DNA of 64,000 bases from Coccinella septempunctata (taxonomy: Eukaryota > Arthropoda > Insecta > Coleoptera > Coccinellidae), in assembly GCF_907165205.1 (NCBI RefSeq), contig NC_058193.1:32191521-32255520 (forward strand), given 5' to 3'. The notes below the pieces were generated by a model. It worked only from the letters and a program-made list of their open reading frames with translations, made no database searches and was not told the origin of the DNA. Made by a program: the position numbers and the translations under genes. Below, piece after piece: positions 34,801 to 46,200 of the stretch. The first letter of the stretch is position 1; every line of letters starts with the position of its first letter.

Positions 34801-37622
34801 TGATATATACAGTTTACAGAATTCTTGTGAAGTTTGTTTGGACAGTAAGGGGGATGTATGTAAGGGCTTAGAGCGCTCAAACAATCGATCTTTGAATTTT
34901 ATTCAGTGCATTATCAACATTCTGGAGAATGAAATTTCAATAGTTAAAGAAACAAATTTAGAATTTTATAGTAAGAAACATGAAAATGAGGACCAAACTA
35001 GAAAACGGAAGGTTATCGACTGGAAAACTGATGTTTCTAACAATAATTTCGAGAATTCAGGTGAGTTTGATTGAAAACGTTTTTCTGTGTTATTGAGAGT
35101 TAGCTGCTGGGTAAAAATGGTAGATACCAGCTGAATTGTTCATGTTTATTGAAACTTTGATTTTTACAGTATTTGATTTTGAATTAATCTTTAGTTAGTA
35201 CACCGGATCGAATTGAACAGTCATTCCGTTGTGACACTCAATTCTACTGTAAAAATTGCCGTCTTGGAATTTTCATTATGTAGGTTCCTGAATTAATCTC
35301 GTTGAGTAAAACAATGTAAACAACGGTTTGAATATTCTTTTCATTTCCAATTTTGGAGTTATCTGTTAAATCCATATTTGAAATTAATAAGTAAAAAAAT
35401 CATAGCAAATAGTAGAATCAGGGGAACTATGTGTCCCAACTACCAAACTTTATCTATTTAGGAAATTATCTATTAGTCTTGTTGAGATTTTATCGAACTA
35501 GCAAACACATGTACGTTTTTTTATGATGAATTATCGGATAAAAGTGATTGTGACTCAGTAGTCCCTTCTATGTTGGAATCATTTTTGTCTGAAAGGTGAG
35601 TAAGTATTTATTATGTAATTATAGTTTTTAGTTGTTGAGAGTATTTCAATTCGACACTTTCCTATCTCTAATTTCTAATTTTTCTCATTTACAGTCTGGA
35701 AAGGAATAACTTGGCTATTGGATAAAGTATGAATAGGGTGTGGAGAAAGAACTATGAAGGAACGGAATTACAATGGATCTGATGAGCGAATCCTCTGAGA
35801 AATATGTTTGTTGTAGAAGACTACACTAGTTTGTGTAGATGAAGGCAGAATGCATTGACGAAGTCTAACCAGTCTGGAGAAGAATTATCAGTTAACATTC
35901 ATATTGTTTCAAACTGTTATTATGACTGTTAACATGAGAATAAAATATTTTTCTAGATGTTTTTTTCTGGAGATTTTCCACTTTCATTTCAAATTCTGAA
36001 TGAACAATTGCTTAAATTTATATGAATTATTTTGACTTTGCAATTTTAATGTCAGTAGTAAATTTACCATAAGTCACCTTATATTGAGGTCGTATAGGGA
36101 AATATGGCGAAAAATTTATCCTTTCCTTGAAGAAAAAACAACCCAGGTAGTCTTCTCCAAGTTACCTGAAAATTTCATCTGAGATAAAAAAAGAAAAAAG
36201 ATAAAAATTAAAATTGCTTTTCAGCTGCCATCTTTAGGGGGCTGTATCTAAGCAGGGTTTACCCAAAAATATATATGTAACCCTACCCCTTAAATTTAAT
36301 CGAAATTATTCATTTACACCCTATATAATGATTATGGGGTATAGTTGTTACATACAGAAGGTTTTACAGGTTATCTTTACAATGCTCTTACAATATCGAA
36401 GCAGTAGAATTACTTAATTTGGTTTAAAAAAAACTGGTAATTTTGCAGCAATGATTAGAAACCCTCCCCTGTCATTTTCTCTGATTCAACCCTCAATAAA
36501 ATGATATAATACAGAAGGAGTTACTCGGTTATCTGATCTGGGACTAAGATGCAATAAAAGAATTGGAAATACATTGCGAGGATTAACACTTTAACATATC
36601 TGCCCCTAAAAACGTTCCCTGGGTATGTGAACGAAATTCCACAGTGTGCTCTGCGTAAATGACCCTACAACAATCAGAAAAAACCGCAACAACCGTCATT
36701 AGCATAGAGAACAATTTTGTTTTGAACCTTATAATGGGGTAATTTTTTCATCTACCCCCTTTTTTCAGCATCAAAACGGCTCGAAGTTGAAGAAACCAAG
36801 ACGAACCCGAAGAAATTATTGCCGACAACCAAGAAAATCCATCCCCGTACAAGTATAATATTATTCGTTACATTTATGAAGGCTGCTAATTTTCACCGAA
36901 AATTATTTCAGATAGTAAAACAACTACTAAATTTGGTCATGCCGAACAGGAACATATGAAAGAAATGAATCTGGGCATCAAATCACCAGAAATGAAGAGC
37001 GGAAGACAGAGTGGCGTCAACTGCAATGCACCTGAAAGAGTTGAAAATCAAGTCAATACGAAGACGAATAGATCAGCTGACAAATCGAGCGAAAAGAAAA
37101 TTAGTGAGTGAAATGTTTCGAAAATTGTTGCTTTTTGGTAGTTTCCAAGAAGAATATTCAATTATTGGTCTTTTGAAAGCTGTTTCATTCACAAACATAA
37201 TAAATTGGAGGAGTATATGTTGAGATGAAGGGCTCATCTTATTACTTCTTGGAATAATTCATGAAAAGTATCAATTGAATGAGCATCTGCAAATCTTAAT
37301 TGATTTCAAGTATCATACATTTCAGATGATGTCATTCGTTGTATAACTATTGTAATTTCCATTATTGAAAGGAAAATCAATCTTGTTTTTCCAATTGACT
37401 CTTAATTGTTCATATATTAAACCTACAGCCATTACTGGAGAATAAAATTCACACTGCTCAAAAATTGAAACAAATTATCCACCCCAATATTTGGACAATG
37501 AAACTGTACTTATTCATAAATTTGTTCATTTTTTAGGAGCCAGTCAGCGGTATTCCAGTGAGGATTTATACAAACCCCGTATATATTTGAGGAGGACTGG
37601 AAGGGATGTGAAAAATCCCTGA
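31835..37622 (+). CDS. BOD1L1: BOD1/BOD1L1 homologue (COMPASS Shg1 domain), long form
   Basis: The long form is 1146 aa in six exons: 31835-32085, 32150-32490, 32574-35060, 36769-36852, 36912-37103, 37537-37622. Residues 8-120 are the BOD1/Shg1 domain: GDPRLVEQIVKELKSQGIFD, DTKPAYQNLRQRVEG, DMNKNQVREMLRKHI, ETGVERIVDQVVNPK. After it comes a long, probably disordered part, first Lys/Ser/Asp-rich (residues about 290-510), then acidic. The short conserved C-terminus reads RYSSEDLYKPRIYLRRTG. Known roles: BOD1 regulates PP2A-B56 at kinetochores; BOD1L1 protects stalled forks and associates with SET1/COMPASS. Which applies here is inference; the size and disordered tail favour the BOD1L1 type. The first ATG is used, and the polyadenylation signal is at 37674-37679. 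Confidence 0.85.
35502..35725 (+). CDS. BOD1L1: Alternative 3' end of the BOD1L gene (short form)
   Basis: Two further exons, 35502-35595 and 35695-35725, are in phase with the donor at 35060. They add NTCTFFYDELSDKSDCDS and VVPSMLESFLSE, then LERNNLAIG before TAA at 35723-35725, giving a 1067-aa protein. AATAAA follows at 35939-35944. They cannot be joined in frame to the distal exon at 36769, which needs phase 1 while 35595 leaves phase 2. The two ends would therefore be mutually exclusive. Splice sites are reasonable (CTAG/CA, AAAG/GTGAGT, TACAG/T). Confidence 0.55.
37450..37471. repeat. Tc1-like left-end relic
   Basis: CACACTGCTCAAAAATTGAAA lies in the last intron of BOD1L. It is related to the terminal repeat at 9599 and is the inverted form of the GTTGAGCAGTGTA relics at 15326 and 49810. 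No second end or coding part was found nearby. Confidence 0.3.
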
Positions 37623-38984
37623 TGGAGTCTCCTTACTTATATGATAGTTCTGTATAGTTTGTAAAATAATGTAAATAAATTTTTACGTTCACAAAGTTAT
37701 GAAAATTTCATTTAAATATAAATTGTATATATTGCAGTAGGCCTTACTTCTTTTTATTGAAGTAAAATGTACATAATAGAGAAAGTGAAATGGACTCAAA
37801 AATAAAATATTTCATTTTTGTAAACCTGAAAAGATCTCGCAGATTTCATATGTAGATGATGTGATACTTCTAAGTATGATTGTGTATCTTGAATTAATTA
37901 AATTAATTTTTGTACTGAATCGATCTTTTCATTTACATCCGAATGAGACAAAGAGGGCGTACTTTTTATGGCGAAAAAACTAAATATAATGAAAATTGCG
38001 AACTAGCATCTTCTGTGTGAAAATTCTCAAGAATATTGAAAATTCTTGAATGCTGATAATATGGAGAGTATTGAGAGGATTATCTGTTGAAAATTCCGAA
38101 CATTCACCTTTAGATTATCTAATATCAACGAAAAATAATTCCACGGAAACTGAATGTTTGATCTTGATCTTTGAATACAACATAACGAAATTTTGTGTAT
38201 TATCCTCTTATTTAGTCAACTGTAAACTTCAACAGGTCAACTTTGTGATAAGTAAAATATAAATATTATCGTTATTCCAAATATTTTTACTGAATAAATG
38301 ATTTTTGTTATATCTATGGATTTTCTATTATAGAAAAATTTAAGATATAATAAGAAATATTAAGTAACAAGGAGTAAATGAAAAATTATTCTCGATACCA
38401 GATACTATGAACAAATCGTCTCAATGATTGATAAAATTGAAATCGTGTATTGATCAATGATTTCCTCGAATAATTTCATTCTTCAATACAATTGACAGGT
38501 CCAGTTTTGGAAAAAAAACACTTGATTGATTGCAGTTGGGACACCCAGTATGCGTGAAAGTCAACATGAATGTCTGTCCTTTTTTTCAGTTAATTTTTCC
38601 ACAGGAATATCAGTTTAAGAAGCGGTAAATTTAGGATAAACAGAAAAAAATTGCATGAATCATAATTTACGCAAACAAGTTCATACGAAACTCGAGTATG
38701 GAAAAATGCGGAATGTGACCAATGAATTAATTAATCAATGGATAATATATATTGATGTGATGCTTATTTTGCTCTAAGAATTCAGATTTGATAGTCTATA
38801 GGAGCGGTTTTTCCAGAGGTTATCTGTGAGATTTTTGCACACAATCCCTGTTTTCTGGAATAAATCTCCATTTAATTCTTCCTAGAACTCGTAATGATAA
38901 ACAGGGGTCAATTTAATATGACCTGCTTTATCAATTTCCAATAGATTTCGGATCGAAGTGTTCAGTGTTGTTAAAGTGTTCAAA
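37623..38984. other. Intergenic, no gene seen
   Basis: This lies between BOD1L and the first hemolymph-protein gene. It is AT-rich with small open frames only (such as 38050-38262) that show no protein features. It should hold the BOD1L 3' end and the promoter of the next gene. Confidence 0.5.
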
Positions 38985-41086
38985 ATGAAGGTACTCATCT
39001 TTGTGGTATGCTGCATTGCAGGTAAAGTTTCACATTATTATATATTATATCACCCTAAGTGATGGGACAGTTAAAAGAAAGAGTGCAAAAAATATATTGA
39101 TTAACAGTTGAAATAAATAGAATTTAAAATCGCCTTTTTGCTATAATGAAATAAGTTAATGAAACTTTTTTATTTATTGATAAAATACTACTTGAAAGAC
39201 AGCACTTTCTGGAAAAAATAGTCTTGTTCAGTGATCATGTACCACTCAGAAGATATGACGAAAACGTTTCGGAAAAATTTGAAAACAAATGTCTTTATCT
39301 CGAGAACAGAGAGCTTATTCGGACATAAAATTGGTTGTTGATTCATATATGAAGTTTTCGTCCTATTTCGAATTATTTCAAATTGTAACGTTTTGGTTTG
39401 CTTGTAGCTTTAAATTATGTTGCTTGCTCAAGCAACGATCAGATTATGCACAAGTTGAAGTATGTTGAAACATACCTTCAAGAGAAACAAGCTATCGATG
39501 AAGTGGGTTCAAGGATGGAACAAATTTGTCCAGGCTCGAAGCTGAAGTTTGAGGTAGAGTATTTTATGTTGTTCTTCAATAAGAGATATGCGGAGATTTT
39601 GTCCATTCAGTGCGATAAAATTAAAATAATCGTTTTCTTCTCGCAGAAATTGTATCTTTTATTCCATTTTTATACATTTCGTAATTATCATTTTTCATCT
39701 AAGTTCCTCAATTCAGAGAAATTATATTCAAGAAACTATCGAATTATTATAAAGACCGTGTGCATATTAATTGCTTTAAATGATTTGTTGATCTCAGAAA
39801 AGAGTGAACTTTGAGTGGTGGTCGTTTATTGGCCTGAAAAGGATAAAGAATATTCCTGTGACCCTACCATTGATCAATCTCATATCAATGAAGGCCTAGA
39901 GATTATAAGCACTGAAAGTGATATGAATAAATCAACATCAGCTTCTCTATTTGTTACAGAGTTGATAACGAGGATGAGTAATTATTTCTTCAGTAAAACT
40001 CGCTTTATTTGTAATATTTGACAAAATGAAATAACACACAGGCTAGCCATTGTATTCTGTAGAGAATTTCTCCTATAGTTCTGTTCTACCTTGCCTTGGC
40101 ATTTGGCATGCCAGAGTACCTTTTGCCCTATAAATGCGATTTCTGGTCCCACAATCATGACGACATGCATCCATCGCAGTATGGGTTACATATCAGCATG
40201 CAATCATATCGCAATCAGTGATCTCAATATTTCATCACCACTGTAACTATACATTGCAAAAAACCCTTCAAATGTTTATTGCAGAAAGCCATCGAAGAAG
40301 TCACAACTTGCGGAAATGAAATTGACGAAACAGCTGAAACTTCCTGTTCAATCATAAAGAATAAGATGCCAAAATGCCTAGAGCCTGTGATGAAAGTGGT
40401 CAAGGATTGTATGCCAGAAGGAAGCAAGGAAATCCCAGATTTCATCTTGAAATCATTCCTCCAAGGCATTGAGTACATTTGCAAAACTGACGGAGAACAT
40501 ATTTTTGGTGAGTACAAGAATCTTATATATGCAACTTTCAATCATATATTATCCTTCTAAAATTCTCTAAAGAACTTGGAAACACCTGCTTGTACAAACC
40601 AAACCCCACTTTGGATGTTTGCGGACGCAAACTCAGAATGAGATTCCACAGGTATGAGAAGAATGGAGTAGGAGTTGAAGATATCTGCAGGTGAGTCCTA
40701 GAGGTTTTTTTTTTGTAATGGTTATCCTTGAATCGAATATCTTTTCAGTACATTGCATTACATGAGGCCATGTTTGAAGTCCCATTTGAACCTTTCCTGT
40801 GGAAGCCCAATTTCCAGAGAGGCTATTCTTGGTTTTTACGATGCCTTTTCATCAAAATGCAAAACTATTGCAGATGCGTCATCCAACGAGCTGAAAGAAA
40901 CACCAGAAATCAAAGTTTCCCAGTGAGTTATATTGATTTATCGATACTTCTAATATTAAATGTGTTATTGGGAATTTTAAACGACTTATTGAACAAGTGG
41001 GTTCAGTTTCCGCATTGTTTAATAATAATAGCATCTTTATGAAATACCGAATTTTAATTTTTTCCAGGTTGGAGGACCTTTCCTAA
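38985..41086 (+). CDS. 27 kDa hemolymph glycoprotein family (DUF1397), gene A
   Basis: Six exons encode 238 aa: 38985-39021, 39408-39553, 40285-40507, 40573-40690, 40749-40922, 41068-41086. The N-terminus MKVLIFVVCCIAALNYVACS is a signal peptide, so the product is secreted. The mature part carries the 12 family cysteines: one near the end of exon 2 (EQICPG), five in exon 3 (TTC, TSC, KC, KDC, YIC) and six in exons 4-5. Intron phases are 1-0-1-2, as in the five other copies here. It differs in an extra phase-2 intron and a tail (SSNELKETPEIKVSQLEDLS) beyond the last cysteine. Known of the family: abundant insect hemolymph proteins of uncertain function. It stands apart from the other copies, beyond Sec20 and the coiled-coil gene. 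AATAAA at 41202-41207. Confidence 0.85.
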
Positions 41087-41627
41087 ATAGTCCAAGTTTT
41101 ATCATGATGGGTGTTTGAAGATGCATGATTCCCATCAAAAACGTGCCTATAATTATCCATCATGGAATACAAAATATAAACTGTTAATGTTTGTCTTTGA
41201 TAATAAATTTTTTTGAAAAATCTTTCTGGAAATGAACTGAGAGTCTGTCCTTGTAATAGTCTCCAAAATCCCTTTCGATAAAACTGAAAAAATTCTAAAT
41301 CAAATGAGTAATGCAAGGATGTGTCAGAAACATGATATTTTCTGGCTCGGATGAGCATGACCAGTGGTTCTACCCTTTCTTTTTGAAAATTTCAAATTTT
41401 TGGTACCGATTATGATATGTTAGTCCGGTCCTGTAGTTACCATAGAAAATTAAAATATATGGTTACACTAACAGTTCCAGGCACATTAAAAGATAGAAGA
41501 AGAACAATTTAATATTCGATGCATTCCATCAAATGTTTGGTTATTTTGACAAGTAGATTTTGGAGGTTAGATTAGTCACTGTTATGAAATTAAAAAATAT
41601 CTCATTCCAACATTTCAACATTCCAAA
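41087..41627. other. Intergenic between gene A and Sec20
   Basis: This contains the 3' end of gene A (AATAAA at 41202-41207) and the presumed Sec20 promoter. No exon or RNA gene was recognised. Confidence 0.5.
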
Positions 41628-42468
41628 ATGAATTCAACAGATTTTAAATTGGAAAATTTGAGAAAAAACATAACTGAAAGTAGTTTTCAAATAAAAGCCA
41701 TAGTTCAAGTAAGTTCGATCTATAAGCTTCTGTTCCAACATAATTTCATTCTTGTATTTCTAGGATATAAATGAATGTGAGGGACCATTATCGGAACTTC
41801 ATAAACTGAATTCCGTGGGTAGATCTAAAATTGCTTCTCTCAGGGAGCACATTGATAAATTTTTGGAAATGGCAGATGAAAGTAAAGATTCTAACCTACT
41901 GAAGGAGGTAATACTCTACAGAGAACAGCTATCTAGGTGAGTTTATATCGTTTTTGTGAGTTCTGAGTTGTGATAAAATCTCAGTACTCAATGTCAGTAT
42001 CAGTAATTATGTTTGGAATTACCCAAATTCAAATCAAATGATTTCAGTACAATGGATTATTTTAAAAAGGCAAATATAAAGACGATGCTGAAAATTGAGA
42101 AGGATTCCAAACAAAAACTGTTCAGTAGAAGTCAGGAATCTGGCCTTAGACTGAGGAGTCAAAAACGTGATAAGGAGAGTCTTGTTAAGCAATCATCAAA
42201 TATAACTGATCAACTTTTGGCAGTTAGTAGACAGCTTGCCGATACAACTAAACAGAGTGCTGACACCTTGGACACCTTAATAAGCTCTTCAGATAGCATA
42301 TACGGGACACAGGAGGAACTGAAAGTAACTGGTGGTGCGATTACACAATCAGGGAAACTCCTAGCTAAGTATGGGAGGAGGGAGTTCACTGATAAAATCC
42401 TAGTCTGGTTCGCTTTTCTGTTTTTCTGCTTTTGTGTGTTCTACATAGTGCAAAAAAGGTTATTTTGA
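41628..42468 (+). CDS. Sec20: ER SNARE Sec20 (BNIP1 homologue)
   Basis: Three exons (41628-41708, 41764-41936, 42048-42468) encode 224 aa, close to the 228 aa of vertebrate BNIP1. The N-terminal half is helical. Residues about 125-190 form the SNARE helix (SLVKQSSNITDQLLAVSRQ, then SADTLDTLISSSDSIYGTQE). After GKLLAKYGRREFTDKILVW comes a C-terminal membrane anchor (FAFLFFCFCVFYIV) and the short lumenal end QKRLF, as in the family. Known role: Qb-type SNARE of the ER syntaxin-18 complex in Golgi-to-ER retrograde fusion, also linked to mitochondrial and ER membrane dynamics. A classical C-terminal ER-retrieval motif is not obvious. AATAAA at 42718-42723. Confidence 0.92.
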
Positions 42469-43256
42469 ATAATTTTTTTCACTGATATTGGAATACGAAG
42501 CTGCAAATTTTGGTTGAACAGGTGATGACTATTGTCTGGGTGCTATTATAATAATAGCTTATGGAGTTCCTTAAAGGGGTAGAGATTTCATTTATATCAA
42601 TTGATTGTCATAATTTCTATGAGGTTTTGAAAGATCATTATTATAATTGAACATAATAATTTTCAATGTATGGTTTTATGTTGACAAAGCACCAATTGAG
42701 TGTATGTACTGAATGTAAATAAATGAAGATATATTTACAAAGGAAATAAATTTCATATCGAATGCATGTCTTTCATTCTATTTAACCTTGTTTTATCCTT
42801 ATTCCAATGTAGTGAAACAAGAAGGGAAATATACTAATTCATTTCAATATGTTCTACTCACTGACATAAGACAAATGTGTAATATGAAGATGAAAATATA
42901 TTCAAATCACTAATGAAATCTTCTAAATTATTGGAAAGATTTGAAAAGTTGTCACCACAGTCTCCTTCTGGTTTGAAGTTGTCCCCACAATCTTACCTGA
43001 CCAAAAAATTGGGTAAAAATAGCAACATCATCGAGCAACGTAAAAAGCACTTTCATATGAACAAATTTTTCAAACAATGAGCCTGATAAGTCAAGATCCT
43101 ATATTCAAAATTTGTAGAATTGCTTAGCTAATGCTGTCTGACCAATCGTCAGAGAGTACAAATCAAATTTGGCGTGTCTAGTTGACATCACTTCATTTTT
43201 GGCGACGTTTAAAATTTCTTCAGTCGAATTTTCAAAAGACCCCCGAAAAACTGATT
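42469..43256. other. Intergenic, no gene seen
   Basis: This contains the Sec20 3' untranslated region and the presumed promoter of the coiled-coil gene. A frame starting ATG-CTG-TCT near 43130 closes after about 17 codons and was not used. Confidence 0.5.
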
Positions 43257-46200
43257 ATGTTGCGTCAGGACCTCGTGAGTTTTGCAATTTCCCGGAAGCT
43301 ATTATTCTTTCATACAAGAAATCGCATTGCAGGATGAAGAAGATCTCCGAACAGAGATTTACAGTTTGCGCAAACACATAGCCCGCGTTTGTAGTGAAAA
43401 TCAAATTTTGAAAGTGAAAATACGGAAATTACAGGACGAGATGATCAAACGGGATAAGCAACTCGATGAGTTCCTCAGTTCGAAAAGGGTAAAATTTTGT
43501 TTTTACTTACGTTTCAAACTGCGAATGCAAAAATTTTAGTTCTTTGGTTTCTCTAAGAATTTGCAAGATAAGGGAGCATCTGTGCTGATGAACCTGAAAG
43601 TGAAGAATGATAAAATGGAGCAATCGCTCTTAGAGAAAGATATGATGATAAAAAGATTGCAGAACACGCTTCAAACTGCGAAACTGTACAATGCGAACTC
43701 ATTGAACAGAAAATTAGCATCAAAAGGTAGGTTCTATGTTGAACTGGGCAATTTCCAATGATTCCCTAAAGCTTAAGGAATCTAGGCAAAGAAAGTCTAC
43801 CGAAATTTTCAGAGATTATTGAAGCAAATTGATTTCCAGACACATTTTTTTCAAACTTTTTTCAATTGACTTGAAATGCCGCTACTGGAAGTGATGTTCT
43901 TTCGAAATTTTCCTTATTTCGACCGTTTTGAGCTTTGCAGGTGTTGAATGCACACTTTTGAACGATAACAAGTTCGAGTACAGAAAGAAAGGCTCGATGA
44001 ACACAAAAATTGAGCTTCATATGCCCACCTTCGATATTGGCGATTGCGAATCTGCCGAGGAAATTTACGATAGCCGAAGAGATGTTGCTAAAATGAACAA
44101 GAAGAACGCGAATTCGGTAGAATCCAAATTCCTCCTTGACATCAATTTGGACCTGAAGCAGACGACAAAACCTACGTACTGTTCCGAAACAAGATTTCAA
44201 AGGTGATTTCACCAATTTCTATGTTGATTGTGAAAATGTATTTGCTTCAATTCCTGTTTAGATTTGCAATGTTCGAAATATTTAGATTTTTCTGTAGATG
44301 AAACAGTACAAATTGGCGGATGCGCCAGTGCCCTTCCATCTCATCTTTTCTCAATTCCGTAGTCGTAGCGCATCTTATCACATGGAAGCCAAAGGATCGA
44401 ATTCCGAAGGAATTATAGAGAAATTTTCAGAGGAATACATACCTGTGGAAAGTGAAAGGAATAAAAAAATGGAACATAAGAAAGAGCTCAATTATCGATC
44501 GCAAAAAGATGTGGAAGAAGATGCATACGTTAATCCGGCATTCCAGAAAATTCTACAAACTATCGAAGAGATCATGACTAGGGGAACCAACACCGATCTG
44601 AATATATCCAGGACTGTGACTATTGACGAATCGGTGCAGTTTCCAGTCGAAGGTAAGGAAGGCAGCAATCTTATACAGGATTATGGAATATTAGCCCTCT
44701 TGAAAAAATCTACTTCTCAATTAGTCGATTTTCCAACAGAGCAAGAAATTATGCAGATCTTGGATTCGCCATCTGAAGTAGTCAACGAGACGTCTAACGC
44801 TCCTTCACAAGAACATCATCCAGGAGGAACAGAGAAGATCCTGGAGAACGAACAGCCTCCTAGTATACTGGATGAAATACAGGTAACACGAATAAATGGT
44901 GGCAGCAACTGCAAAGAATATTACCACAACAGTAAGCTTATCGCAGGTTCTTCAAAACAGTTCGCTAAAAACACCATAAGTCCATCTTGCAAGATAACCA
45001 CTGATCGAAGCTTGAACCATTGAGTCGTTAATTGAGAGTCCAAATTATAGAAAAAACGGGTAAATCATAGCATTGTCCAGACCTAACCTGTGTTAACTCC
45101 TTATTTCCAAGGATAAAATACAGGATTTAATATCTATTGCTCCACACGACGAAGTCCAAAAATAAATGAACAAACTACAGTAGAAAAAGTTCTCAAGTAT
45201 GATTTCCAGGATGCAGAAATGCATAGACTCAATGTTTTTTTGCAATAAACGGAAAGAGAACAGCCCTCGTTCAACTGTGTGTTCAAATTTAAATGCCATC
45301 TCGTGAATGCGACTACCAACTGGGAATTTGTCAGAATTATGTTTCGATATAGGTCCAAGACCAGTCTGACTGCGAGGCCAACAGTGTGAGCGAAAAAACT
45401 GACCGAATGGAGAAGTCCGCATCTCGAGTACCCTCCAAACGATTCCTGGACAAGGAAATGCCGCATGAGGAGATCAAACAGCTACACGTGTACCTTCTGG
45501 ATATGATATCGCAGGTCGACTGTCTCAAAGACACAATTTCCCAGATGAAAGCGGATCAGGAGAGGACGGAAACCGATCTGAAATCGAAAGAGTAATGTCG
45601 AAATCACGACGAATTCTGGGAAATATTGTACAATTTTTTTTTTCAAGCGAGAGCATCGATAAACTGGCGAAGGAAATTGAGGCGCTCAGGGAGTTGCGGT
45701 CTTTGTCGTCGAATCAGGTCCCATCGGACTTGGAATTGGCCGAGAAGGATAGTGCGTCTGTTGAATCTTACGAAATCCTGCAAAAAACTACACAGTGAGT
45801 AATTTTTTTTCTTTATATAGCCAACAAGTTCGGTCTTGAGGAATTTTTAACAGACCCCATCTTTTTCGCTAGTTTTCGATGGACAACTTCCTTCCAGAAA
45901 AGTCGTTGTGATACATATTCTGAGAGAGGGACTCTTGTAGTTATAAATCTCCAAAATTCATCGAGCTCGTTGCAGTGGCAGTTCCAGGAGTGATGTTGAG
46001 AATGTTCCTTATATACTTATCAGCATTCATAGCTCCATTATCAACGACCACTAGGTCTTTGCGAGCAGTCAAAGATATTCCACCCCATACCATAATCGAT
46101 CCTCCCCCGAAACCAGTCAGGAAATTGCACTGAGCATATCTTTCATGTGGACGTCTGTATACAAGGGAACGTCGATCACAATGGTAGAGGCAGAATCTAG

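Noticed and set aside
44298..44362. Start of exon 5 of the coiled-coil gene at ATG 44298
   Set aside because: The preceding exon ends in phase 2, which cannot join there without a stop. The acceptor at 44361-44362 (CCGTAG/T) restores the frame.
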